NCBI GenBank assembly: GCA_937875395.1
Contig: CALNCU010000235.1
Span: forward strand, 1 to 14,271
Source of the DNA: an uncultured Armatimonadota bacterium
GTDB taxonomy: Bacteria > Armatimonadota > UBA5829 > DTJY01
Length of the DNA stretch: 14,271 bases
Reading direction: 5' to 3'
How positions within the stretch are numbered: position 1 is the stretch's first letter; the number at the start of each line of letters is the position of its first letter. A program made the translations under genes and the position numbers. Shown in pieces: positions 8,369 through 14,271 of this stretch. The notes beneath the pieces were generated by a model that saw nothing but the letters and a program-made list of their open reading frames with translations, did no database searches and was not told where the DNA came from.

Positions 8369-10549
8369 ATGGATATGCGGGGCATAAGCCTTACCATCAG
8401 CGATACAATGTTTGAAAAATACTGGGATTACGATAAGGGCTGGTGGGAGGAGTTCCTGACTTATTTTAAGGGGCTGGATTACAATACCATCCTCTTCTGG
8501 CCGCTGTGCGAAGAACGCACCAACTACAACGATGTTTTTGGCCAGGATAGGCCCAGAGAATACTTTGAGTGGCTGCTTGAGAAGTGCCATGAGCATGATC
8601 TTAAGGTATTTTACCTGGTAGGCCCGTCTCTGCTGCCCCGCATGTCCAAGCGAATGCTGCAGGTGCCCATGTCTTACATGCTGCACTGCTATGATACAGA
8701 TGAGTCCAGAAAGGGTTACAGGGATTTTCTGGAAAAGCTGAAGGGCTGCCAGGAAAACGCCGATGTTATAGTCCGCGGGTACCTTACCACCCCCTATGTT
8801 ATAGAGCAGGCTAAGGAGATCTTCCATCAGATCTTCCCGGACGGCCGCTTCTGGGCCACCCGCAAATACAGCTTTGAACACTTCGCCGGAGTAGAGCCTA
8901 CCCTGGACGCGCCGCTCTACTCCAAAGCCGCAGACGGCAACCTGGTGCTGTGGTTCCAGACCTGCGCAGATTTTGACCCGTTCAGGGCCGTCGCTCCCGC
9001 CCATGTATCGGCCTGCCTTAAGGGGTGCCGGGAAGCTGGGGGCAGGGGTTTTATAATGCACCCCCCGCATTGGTGGACTTTCCCCAAGACTTCTCACCGT
9101 ACAGATAAGAACCCCGGCTACAAGAGGGATTTTCTATGGTACCAGAGCTTCTCAAAATACGCAAAAGAGGAGTACAAGCCTGCCGATGCAGCCCGCTGGT
9201 CTGCAGAGTTGGGCCGGCGCTTTGGGCGCAGCGGGCCGGCAGATGATCTATACCAGGCGGTGGATGCAGCAGGGAGATTTTTGCCCACCGTGAGCGATCT
9301 CTTCTGGTACAGTGTAGATTTTCAGTATCATCCCCAAACGGCCAGTGTTTTTGATAGCTTTGTCGGCCCGGAGATATACAGCGCCATAAGGCCCAGGCAC
9401 CACCAGTACCCATCAATAGCCCAGTCCGTGGCGGCTGCCCCGGAGAGCAAGGAAGCCGCCCCCCAGGTAAAAGACCTCTCCAACCTGCACCGCCGTATAT
9501 CAGATGCCATAGCGCAGGTAAATAAAGACGCCCTCAACCATGAGGGAGAGGCCTTTCTTTCCGAGCTGCAAAGCCTTGCCAAACTATCCGGCTTCTGGGC
9601 ATCTTACGCCCGTGCCATAGAGCTTACTTACAGGTTTGTTGGTACCGGAGATAATCATCTGGCAAAAAAGGCTGTAGAGTCTTACAATGAGGCAGCCGCA
9701 GCCTATACGGATGTAGCTTCTACCATAGAGGCGGATTACAAAGGTTTCACCACGGGGATATGGGATATAATCACCACCTGGTCTGGGGTTATCCCGGAGA
9801 TGCGCAAATCCTTGGATTCAACATGCCGGATGATAGAGGAGTTCAGGCACATCCCCGCATGCATGGTGGGGGATTTGCTTGACAGGAATATCTTATGGTA
9901 CCGGCAGCTTATGGAGTGGCCCTTCCATAATAACGGCGTAGATTGCTTCCACTGCCACCAGGTGCTGCCTTATACCGTAAAAAGCGGCAACTTCCGGCCG
10001 GATGGTCTGCGCCTGCTGATAGTGCAAAAAGATATGGCCCCGCTCCTGCCGTTTAAGGAGGAAGTGCTAAGCTGGGTAAAATCCGGCGGCAGGCTGCTGC
10101 TATATGATATAGAGAGAAATTATGATCCGGGTTTCCTTCCGGAGCCGCTGCAGCTTGATTATTTCTCTAATGTTCACATCCATGACGGCATCTATGTTAA
10201 TGGAGAGGATCATCCGCTTACCGGGGGCTTTAAGGAAAGAAACCTCACGTTTATACCAGACAGCAACGGGATAAGGATGGGCCCGTGCAGCACATGCTAC
10301 GGCCCCGGCTGGAAGGTTCTGGCAATAGTTCAGGAAGAGATGGCGCTGGGTACGCCCGCATTACTTAAAGATAATCCGGCGGCGCTTCTGGTTTTGCCTT
10401 GGGGTAAGGGAGAGATAGCCTTCTCCGGAATTAGAGTTCCGCATATACAGCTTAAGGCCGGATATCCCCCGGAGAGGGCAGAGATAAACTCAACAGTCTT
10501 AAAAATAGCCGCCAACTGGTTTTCCTGGGCGGGGATAAAAACACGCTGA
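8369..10549 (+). CDS. Cytoplasmic TIM-barrel protein with helical middle and amidotransferase-like C-terminal domain
   Basis: The protein has 726 residues and no signal peptide. GGAGG at 8355-8359 lies nine bases before the ATG; the in-frame ATG at 8375 is too far from it. Residues ~3-260 read like a barrel: RGISLTISDTMFEKYWDYDKGWWEEFL, LDYNTILFWPL, HDLKVFYLVGPS, ADVIVRGYLT, GNLVLWFQTCADFDPF, GRGFIMHPPHWW. The next part (FLWYQSFSKYAKEEY, AELGRRFG, then helices to ~480) recalls the helical segments following the barrels of GH20/GH84/GH115-type enzymes. Residues ~540-690 resemble a glutamine-amidotransferase-like fold (LRLLIVQKDM, LSWVKSGGRLLLYDIE, LPWGKGEIAFSG), as in the 921-residue protein. 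I could not pick out a confident pair of catalytic acids, so it may be an inactive or unusual family member. It is the fourth gene of the operon. Confidence 0.85.
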   Translation: MDMRGISLTISDTMFEKYWDYDKGWWEEFLTYFKGLDYNTILFWPLCEERTNYNDVFGQDRPREYFEWLLEKCHEHDLKVFYLVGPSLLPRMSKRMLQVPMSYMLHCYDTDESRKGYRDFLEKLKGCQENADVIVRGYLTTPYVIEQAKEIFHQIFPDGRFWATRKYSFEHFAGVEPTLDAPLYSKAADGNLVLWFQTCADFDPFRAVAPAHVSACLKGCREAGGRGFIMHPPHWWTFPKTSHRTDKNPGYKRDFLWYQSFSKYAKEEYKPADAARWSAELGRRFGRSGPADDLYQAVDAAGRFLPTVSDLFWYSVDFQYHPQTASVFDSFVGPEIYSAIRPRHHQYPSIAQSVAAAPESKEAAPQVKDLSNLHRRISDAIAQVNKDALNHEGEAFLSELQSLAKLSGFWASYARAIELTYRFVGTGDNHLAKKAVESYNEAAAAYTDVASTIEADYKGFTTGIWDIITTWSGVIPEMRKSLDSTCRMIEEFRHIPACMVGDLLDRNILWYRQLMEWPFHNNGVDCFHCHQVLPYTVKSGNFRPDGLRLLIVQKDMAPLLPFKEEVLSWVKSGGRLLLYDIERNYDPGFLPEPLQLDYFSNVHIHDGIYVNGEDHPLTGGFKERNLTFIPDSNGIRMGPCSTCYGPGWKVLAIVQEEMALGTPALLKDNPAALLVLPWGKGEIAFSGIRVPHIQLKAGYPPERAEINSTVLKIAANWFSWAGIKTR

Positions 10550-10550
10550 A

Positions 10551-11783
10551 ATGGCAAGAACGCTCTGTCAAAACAATGACGGTTTTAGAGATTTGAACGT
10601 GCTTGCAGGCAGCCTGGGGCTTGGCGGCATACCAAAATCATGGCACGCCTCCTGGCCAAATTCTCTGCATGCCTGCCCGCAGGCCAATCCGAGCTTTCTG
10701 AAACCGGGGTACGTGGATAGAATTAATATCTGGCTCCATCTATCTAAAGACGCATATTCCACGCTTGCCAAAGCGGTCAGCCGGATAGCAAAACGGAGCG
10801 ATCTCAGGCTGCTGGCCTGGCACTGCCACAGATTAATGTTTGAAGAAGCCATACCGGAGGATTTTTACTCCTGGCCTATGCCTGATGCCGCAATGGGGGA
10901 GCTGTCGCCCGTCTTTTATGCAGTAGCCCTGCTCCCGGAAGTCCCCAAATTGGCGGCTAAACATGGCAAACGGGGGATTCCGGCAGAGGTAACGGTTAAT
11001 ACGCTGAAAGACATAGACCTCTGGCTGTGCAACTATAAGGAAAAGCACGGGCGCAAGGGGCTGGTTGAACTAGGCTGGTTCTCCAACCATTTTGCAGAAA
11101 AGCTCTACCGGCTTGGGCGCCTGCAGTATGAGCCGCAGGCGTTCGGCGGGCGGATAAAGGTATTTAGACGGATATCTGATGGGGCGCTGACGGTTTTCTC
11201 TGAGGGAGGAATCAGGTTTAGCCCGGACGGAGAGGTTGACGGTACAAACGGCGTTTTTAATCCCAATGCCTGGGAATCTGTATTTGAGCAGAATAAAAAA
11301 ACGGTAAGGGGGAATCCCATCCCGGGGAGCGGCCGCGCCTCCCATGAAGTCATAGAGATTGCGGCTGAAGAATGGGCCCTGGTACTCTCCGCGGGGGATG
11401 CCATCCTAAATATACACATCCCCGCCGATGGGAAAATGGATTATACACTATGCCTGGAATCTTTTAGCAAGGCGTTGGAATTCTTCCCAATGTATCGGCC
11501 GGATGTGCAGTTTAAGGGATTTGCATGCCACTCCTGGCTGCTGGACCCGGACCTGGGCCGGCTGCTCCCCGCAGATTCCAATATTGTAAGATTTCAAAGG
11601 GAGTTTTATCTATACCCCGTATTGGGGGATGACAGCCAGATGTTTGAGAGAGTGTTCGGCGGCAAACCGGCAGACCTGTCCGGCGCCCCCGGGGAGACTC
11701 TGCTTCAGCGCGTTATTATAAATCACCTGGCGGGCGGCGGGCGCATGCGCACCGGCGCGGGATTTATACTGCCAAGCCTGTGA
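10551..11783 (+). CDS. GNAT-like acyltransferase (two-domain NAT_N / GNAT_C type, formerly DUF5596)
   Basis: The protein has 410 residues and no signal peptide. The sequence strongly resembles proteins annotated as acyltransferase-domain-containing: an N-terminal helical domain (~20-165; SPVFYAVALLPEVPKLAAKHGKRGIPAEV) and a C-terminal GNAT-like domain (~168-400). Hallmarks are HFAEKLYRLGRLQYE (180-194), AILNIHIPADGKMD (284-297) and ACHSWLLDPDLGRLLPADSNIVRFQREFYLYP (325-356), ending in LLQRVIINHLAGGGRMRTGAGF. By fold it should move an acyl group from acyl-CoA to an amine or hydroxyl; substrates of this family are not known to me. The ATG follows the TGA of the previous gene by one base and has no good ribosome site, so it is probably translated by coupling. 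Placement between two hydrolase-like genes suggests a sugar or amino-sugar acceptor, which is inference. Confidence 0.88.
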   Translation: MARTLCQNNDGFRDLNVLAGSLGLGGIPKSWHASWPNSLHACPQANPSFLKPGYVDRINIWLHLSKDAYSTLAKAVSRIAKRSDLRLLAWHCHRLMFEEAIPEDFYSWPMPDAAMGELSPVFYAVALLPEVPKLAAKHGKRGIPAEVTVNTLKDIDLWLCNYKEKHGRKGLVELGWFSNHFAEKLYRLGRLQYEPQAFGGRIKVFRRISDGALTVFSEGGIRFSPDGEVDGTNGVFNPNAWESVFEQNKKTVRGNPIPGSGRASHEVIEIAAEEWALVLSAGDAILNIHIPADGKMDYTLCLESFSKALEFFPMYRPDVQFKGFACHSWLLDPDLGRLLPADSNIVRFQREFYLYPVLGDDSQMFERVFGGKPADLSGAPGETLLQRVIINHLAGGGRMRTGAGFILPSL

Positions 11784-11809
11784 TAAAGATATAACGAAAG
11801 GATAAGTAA

Positions 11810-12751
11810 ATGAGTAATTCAACAATATGGGCAAACCTGCTGCACCTTGGTTACAATATGTGGTCCGACCGGCCCGTGCTGGAAGGTGAAAAGGGGTATG
11901 TTGAGCATATTGGGGCGATGCCATACCTCCGTTTTGATACCCGGCTGTGGGATGAGCTTATTCATAAAATGGCCGAAATAGGCATGAATATGCTGGTCAT
12001 AGACCTTGGCGAAGGGGTTGAATACCAAAGCCACCCGGAGCTTGCAGTTAAAGGCTCATGGAGTGTTGATAAGCTGAAAGGCGAACTGGCAAAGCTTAGG
12101 GAGTTGGGTATTGAGCCCATTCCCAAGCTTAACTTCTCCGCATGCCATGATACCTGGATGGGGCCGTATTCCAGATGCGTATCCACCCCTGCCTACTACA
12201 AGGTATGCAGCGATCTGATAGCAGAGGTGCTGGATATTTTTAACTGCCCCCGCTTCTTTCATCTGGGCATGGATGAAGAGACGTATGGGAACCAGACCCG
12301 TTATGAGTATGCGGTAGTCCGTCTGCATGATCTTTGGTGGAAGGACTTCTATTTTCTGGTGGAACAGGTAGAGAAGGGCGGCTCGCGCGCCTGGATTTGG
12401 TCTGACTATCTATGGCAGCATAAGGACACATTTGGGGAGAAAATGCCTAAATCAGTGTTGCAGAGCAACTGGCATTACGGAAATTCATTCAGCATGAAAT
12501 TGGACTGGACAAAGGCCTTCCCATACCTTGAGAGCTGCGGGTACGATCAGATACCAACAGGGAGCAACTGGTTCCATTCCAGCAATTTTGAGAAACTGGT
12601 GCCATTCTGCACAAAGCATATAGCCCCCGAGCGGCTCCTTGGTTTTATGACCACGCCCTGGAGGCCTACAATTATGCAGTTCAGAGATGTGCATATTCAG
12701 GCGCTTGAGCAGCTGCAAAGGGCAAAGCTTAAATTTGAGAGGAAGCGCTGA
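11810..12751 (+). CDS. Compact GH20-like barrel protein
   Basis: The protein has 313 residues, about the size of a bare TIM barrel, with no signal peptide. AAAGGA at 11797-11802, seven bases before the ATG, is a strong ribosome site. Barrel strands are visible: WDELIHKMAEIGMNMLVIDLGEGV, LRELGIEPIPKLNFSACH, CPRFFHLGMDEETYG, SRAWIWSDYLW, LLGFMTTPW. HLGMDEE (151-157) resembles the H-x-G-x-D-E motif of GH20 hexosaminidases, whose adjacent Asp-Glu pair does substrate-assisted cleavage of N-acetylated sugars; here the pair would be D155-E156. W197 and W221 could line the site. The N-terminal domain found in many GH20 enzymes is missing. It is the last gene of the operon. It could instead belong to an unnamed barrel family sharing only this motif. 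Confidence 0.85.
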   Translation: MSNSTIWANLLHLGYNMWSDRPVLEGEKGYVEHIGAMPYLRFDTRLWDELIHKMAEIGMNMLVIDLGEGVEYQSHPELAVKGSWSVDKLKGELAKLRELGIEPIPKLNFSACHDTWMGPYSRCVSTPAYYKVCSDLIAEVLDIFNCPRFFHLGMDEETYGNQTRYEYAVVRLHDLWWKDFYFLVEQVEKGGSRAWIWSDYLWQHKDTFGEKMPKSVLQSNWHYGNSFSMKLDWTKAFPYLESCGYDQIPTGSNWFHSSNFEKLVPFCTKHIAPERLLGFMTTPWRPTIMQFRDVHIQALEQLQRAKLKFERKR

Positions 12752-12842
12752 TTTTTGCGGAACAGCCTTTCCCGCTTCGGGATGCTCCATTACCTACATA
12801 TGCTTCGGCAGCGGCGCCTTCGGCTCTGCGACCGAAGTATCT

Positions 12843-12865
12843 CCTCCGGGGGTAATCCACGGAGG
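12843..12865. other. Hairpin between the inverted arms
   Basis: CCTCCG (12843-12848) pairs with CGGAGG (12860-12865) around an 11-base loop. It lies just inside the left arm of the inverted-repeat element and overlaps the first copy of a 12-base direct repeat. Confidence 0.45.
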
Positions 12866-12872
12866 TGCTCTC
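12861..12872 (+). repeat. 12-base direct repeat, copy 1
   Basis: GGAGGTGCTCTC occurs here and again at 13024-13035, 163 bases away. Similarity fades quickly outside the 12 bases. A complementary CCTCC lies close to each copy: before this one, after the other. Confidence 0.5.
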
Positions 12873-12968
12873 CTATCCCGGTTAGTCTAGCGGCCCACCA
12901 AATTAACTATGGCGGATGATACTTCGGTCGCAGAGTGCCTTGGCACGCCGCTGCCGAAGCATTGTTAA

Positions 12969-13063
12969 CATCATAACTTTTTTGGTGAAGTAGTAGCCTC
13001 TCACCGGATGATGGGTTCTCTGGGGAGGTGCTCTCTCCACCAGTACCCCCTCCAGATGGTGGA
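12969..13063. other. Second hairpin cluster, possible structured RNA
   Basis: CATCAT (12969-12974) pairs with ATGATG (13008-13013), enclosing GGTGA (12984-12988) paired with TCACC (13001-13005). Next, TCCACCA (13036-13042) pairs perfectly with TGGTGGA (13057-13063) around a 14-base loop. That loop contains CCTCC (13049-13053), complementary to GGAGG (13024-13028) just upstream, which would make a pseudoknot-like contact. It could act in RNA from either of the convergent genes. I do not recognise a known RNA family, and chance pairing is possible. Confidence 0.35.
13024..13035 (+). repeat. 12-base direct repeat, copy 2
   Basis: Second copy of GGAGGTGCTCTC (copy 1 at 12861-12872). It lies in the hairpin cluster outside the inverted-repeat element. 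Confidence 0.5.
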
Positions 13064-13122
13064 TACGCTGTTAGCTCAGACTGCCGGTGATAGATGAAAC
13101 TAAAACTATAAAGGTAATACCC

Positions 13123-14085
13123 TCAATCTTTCTCCGGTTCGGCTGCTGCTATAAGCGCCATCTCCAGGATAATCATGGCAAACCATTCCGTGATGTCTGG
13201 GGTTTTATCCCAGGCCTCCATGATTTCTATGGTGGTAATGACGCCTTCCTCTTCACTGTACGGGATGTAACTGTCAGGGTATTCAAGAACCTCTCTGACA
13301 CCAAGCAGGTACAGAGGCGCCCATTTGTTTCTGCTGTATGCCTTCTGGAGCGCCCTTCTGGAACGTGCCGAATTGCCGTATCTACGGAATGCAACAAGCA
13401 TCTTTAAGTATTCCATTGTGGAAGTATCTTCATTGGAATACTCATTGATCAGTTTCTCGGCTTCGGTATCTTTATTTACAATGGTCAGCCAGGGGATGAG
13501 CCTGTAGCGCAGGCCCTGATTATCGCTAGGGTTCAGCCGGAGCAGCTTCTGGTAAAGATTGATGGCTTCTTCGTGCGCGTTCGTTTCCCAAAGCATTTCT
13601 CCAAGAGCCTCTCCTGCTCTCATATAAGGCCTGGTATCCCATATGCTCCAGAAATGTCCTACATTATCCGGGTCGGCTAAAAACTCTGCCCCCAGAGTGC
13701 GTTCGGCGGCCTCAAACGCCTTTCTGTAGAGGGATATAGCTTCTGCAGGAGTCTTTGCCTCATCCTCTGCCAGAAATATGTAGGCTTCCGTACAGTCAGG
13801 GTCTATCTTAAGTGCATCATGCGCCAATTTTGTACGCCGTTTTCCCTTGGATTCAAACGCCTTGTATACCAGATCCTTGGCTATCTCCTTCGGTGTTTCC
13901 GGTACCGGCTGGGGAAACTCATCAGTTTCTTCAAGCAGATTATGCATAAATTCATTAGCCTCGTCTATGGAGGAGAATTCATTTCCTTCTATTGCCTTAT
14001 GCATATTTGCCAGATAATGATTTATCAGATGCTGGTCAAAAGGCGGAGTGTTGCTTTCTGCATTACCTTTTTTCTTCTTTCCCAT
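13123..14085 (-). CDS. TPR-like helical protein (ST7-like type)
   Basis: The protein has 320 residues, soluble, with a lysine-rich start (MGKKKKG) and an acidic linker (~35-65). From ~66 on it is helical with TPR-style repeats: KRRTKLAHDALKIDPDCTEAYIFLAED, AISLYRKAFEAAERTLGAEF, then FWSIWDTRPYMRAGEALGEMLWETNAHEEAINLYQKLLRLNPSDNQGLRYRLIPWL, the most distinctive part. It resembles a family of bacterial TPR proteins related to ST7-type proteins, whose function I do not know; such repeats normally mediate protein contacts. GGAGG (plus-strand 14091-14095) lies five bases before the ATG, and a good promoter lies upstream. It converges on the operon end and is probably unrelated housekeeping or accessory content. 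Confidence 0.88.
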   Translation of the reverse strand: MGKKKKGNAESNTPPFDQHLINHYLANMHKAIEGNEFSSIDEANEFMHNLLEETDEFPQPVPETPKEIAKDLVYKAFESKGKRRTKLAHDALKIDPDCTEAYIFLAEDEAKTPAEAISLYRKAFEAAERTLGAEFLADPDNVGHFWSIWDTRPYMRAGEALGEMLWETNAHEEAINLYQKLLRLNPSDNQGLRYRLIPWLTIVNKDTEAEKLINEYSNEDTSTMEYLKMLVAFRRYGNSARSRRALQKAYSRNKWAPLYLLGVREVLEYPDSYIPYSEEEGVITTIEIMEAWDKTPDITEWFAMIILEMALIAAAEPEKD

Positions 14086-14139
14086 AATTGCCTCCGCAGG
14101 TTGAGGTTGGAAGGTATTTTTATTGCAAGTTAAAACCTA

Positions 14140-14168
14140 ATTATACTTAGCCCAGAGAAAAAGCTCAA
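14140..14168 (-). promoter_or_regulatory. Sigma70-type promoter of the TPR protein gene
   Basis: On the minus strand TTGAGC (plus 14163-14168) is followed after exactly 17 bases by TATAAT (plus 14140-14145). The -10 is perfect and the -35 matches four of six. The leader to the ATG would be about 45-50 bases. Confidence 0.75.
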
Positions 14169-14239
14169 CATTTGGGTGGTATAGATATTAAAAAATTTCT
14201 TTCGGGTTAGAGAAACTGAAGGTGAAGATGGGCCGGTTT

Positions 14240-14262
14240 TTACCGCCATATTCATGCGGTAA
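14240..14262. other. 7-bp inverted repeat near the right edge
   Basis: TTACCGC (14240-14246) is the inverse of GCGGTAA (14256-14262), with nine bases between. It lies some 70 bases upstream of the TPR-gene -35 box and could be a regulator site or belong to a neighbouring gene beyond the edge. No T-run follows on either strand. Confidence 0.3.
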
Positions 14263-14271
14263 CCATCACGG

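Larger units (their letters stand above)
4091..12751 (+). other. Predicted six-gene carbohydrate-related operon
   Basis: Six plus-strand genes follow each other with gaps of 56, 38, 41, 1 and 26 bases. I see no hairpin-plus-T-run terminator in any gap and only one convincing promoter, at the left end. The set is: GntR/LacI-type regulator, prepilin-type protein, exported CBM9-like barrel protein, cytoplasmic barrel plus amidotransferase-like protein, GNAT-like acyltransferase, and a GH20-like barrel. Co-regulated use or remodelling of a glycan is the natural reading. Operon membership is inferred from spacing only. Confidence 0.7.
12800..12962. repeat. 163-bp inverted-repeat element (REP-pair or MITE-like)
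   Basis: Arm 12800-12840 (41 bases) and arm 12919-12962 (44 bases) are reverse complements apart from their centres. The outer 17 bases match perfectly (12800-12816 with 12946-12962), as do the inner 17 (12824-12840 with 12919-12935). The centres differ, ccttcgg against tgccttggca, yet both form a GCC/GGC hairpin tip. Each arm also folds alone: ATGCTTCGG pairs with CCGAAGTAT (one G-T) in the left arm, with further GC pairs inward. The 78 bases between the arms hold another hairpin (12843-12865). This matches either two REP palindromes in opposite orientation or a small non-autonomous transposon. No clear target-site duplication is visible at the edges. Confidence 0.8.
12752..13122. other. 371-base intergenic region rich in hairpins, no gene
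   Basis: This region separates two convergent genes. It contains no open frame I believe. It holds, in order: a 5-bp hairpin (12770-12782, TCCCG-CTT-CGGGA), a 163-bp element with long inverted arms (12800-12962) and a second hairpin cluster (12969-13063). I see no classic hairpin followed by a T-run on either strand, so ends of the two transcripts may be set by these structures or by Rho. Confidence 0.8.

Noticed and set aside
8348..9097. Minus-strand open frame of 249 codons overlapping the start of the 726-residue gene
   Set aside because: Antisense shadow. The plus frame has a clear ribosome site and barrel-like sequence, while the minus translation resembles nothing.
12770..12782. TCCCG-CTT-CGGGA hairpin as the operon terminator
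   Set aside because: The stem is short and neither strand has a following T-run. It is mentioned only as part of the hairpin-rich region.
12687..12890. Plus-strand open frame of 67 codons running from the last operon gene into the repeat
   Set aside because: It starts inside the GH20-like gene in another frame, ends within the inverted-repeat element and has no ribosome site.
12800..13063. CRISPR array as an explanation of the repeats
   Set aside because: The repeats are inverted rather than regularly spaced direct copies, and there are no cas genes.
13068..13090. TTAGCTCAGA stretch resembling a tRNA D-arm
   Set aside because: No acceptor stem, anticodon stem or T-loop can be built around it, so it is a chance match.
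14228..14271. Open frame starting with ATG at 14228 after AAGG and running off the right edge
   Set aside because: Only 14 codons are visible, with no promoter or family signal, so it cannot be separated from chance.

Overview
The window most likely comes from a member of the Armatimonadota or a close relative. The main clue is the prepilin-type protein at 5254-5928: its N-terminus reads as a class III prepilin leader followed by FPVFAKAREKARQASC and an MMYAQDY stretch, a wording I associate with the large prepilin-like families of that phylum. Base composition is moderate, ATA is a common isoleucine codon, and most genes have good AAAGGA/GGAGG ribosome binding sites. The assignment rests on family style only.

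Layout. Positions 2-94 hold the tail of an unidentified gene. It is followed closely by a 921-residue cytoplasmic protein with a glycoside-hydrolase-like layout (beta-sandwich, barrel, glutamine-amidotransferase-like 'trimerisation' fold, beta domain). An AraC-type regulator (3004-3846, minus) converges on it. That regulator is divergent from a GntR/LacI-hybrid regulator (4091-5197). The 244-base gap between the two regulators carries a near-consensus sigma70 promoter (TTGACA-17-TATAAA) and a direct/inverted AAAGGTA repeat that looks like an autoregulatory operator.

The GntR gene appears to head a six-gene, same-strand operon ending at 12751, with gaps of 56, 38, 41, 1 and 26 bases: regulator; prepilin-type protein; exported CBM9-like plus TIM-barrel protein; 726-residue cytoplasmic barrel plus amidotransferase-like protein; two-domain GNAT-like acyltransferase; and a compact 313-residue GH20-like barrel with an HLGMDEE motif. 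My inference is a glycan-processing locus: the CBM9 protein, and perhaps the pilin-like protein, act outside the membrane; the unsignalled barrels and the acyltransferase act inside; the GntR/LacI protein senses a sugar. No transporter is present in the window, and the substrate cannot be read from the sequence.

The 371 bases from 12752 to 13122 contain no gene. They hold a striking 163-bp element with 41/44-base inverted arms, each of which also folds on itself (REP-pair or MITE-like), and a second cluster of hairpins. Beyond it, on the minus strand, is a 320-residue TPR protein of the ST7-like type with its own clear promoter (TTGAGC-17-TATAAT).
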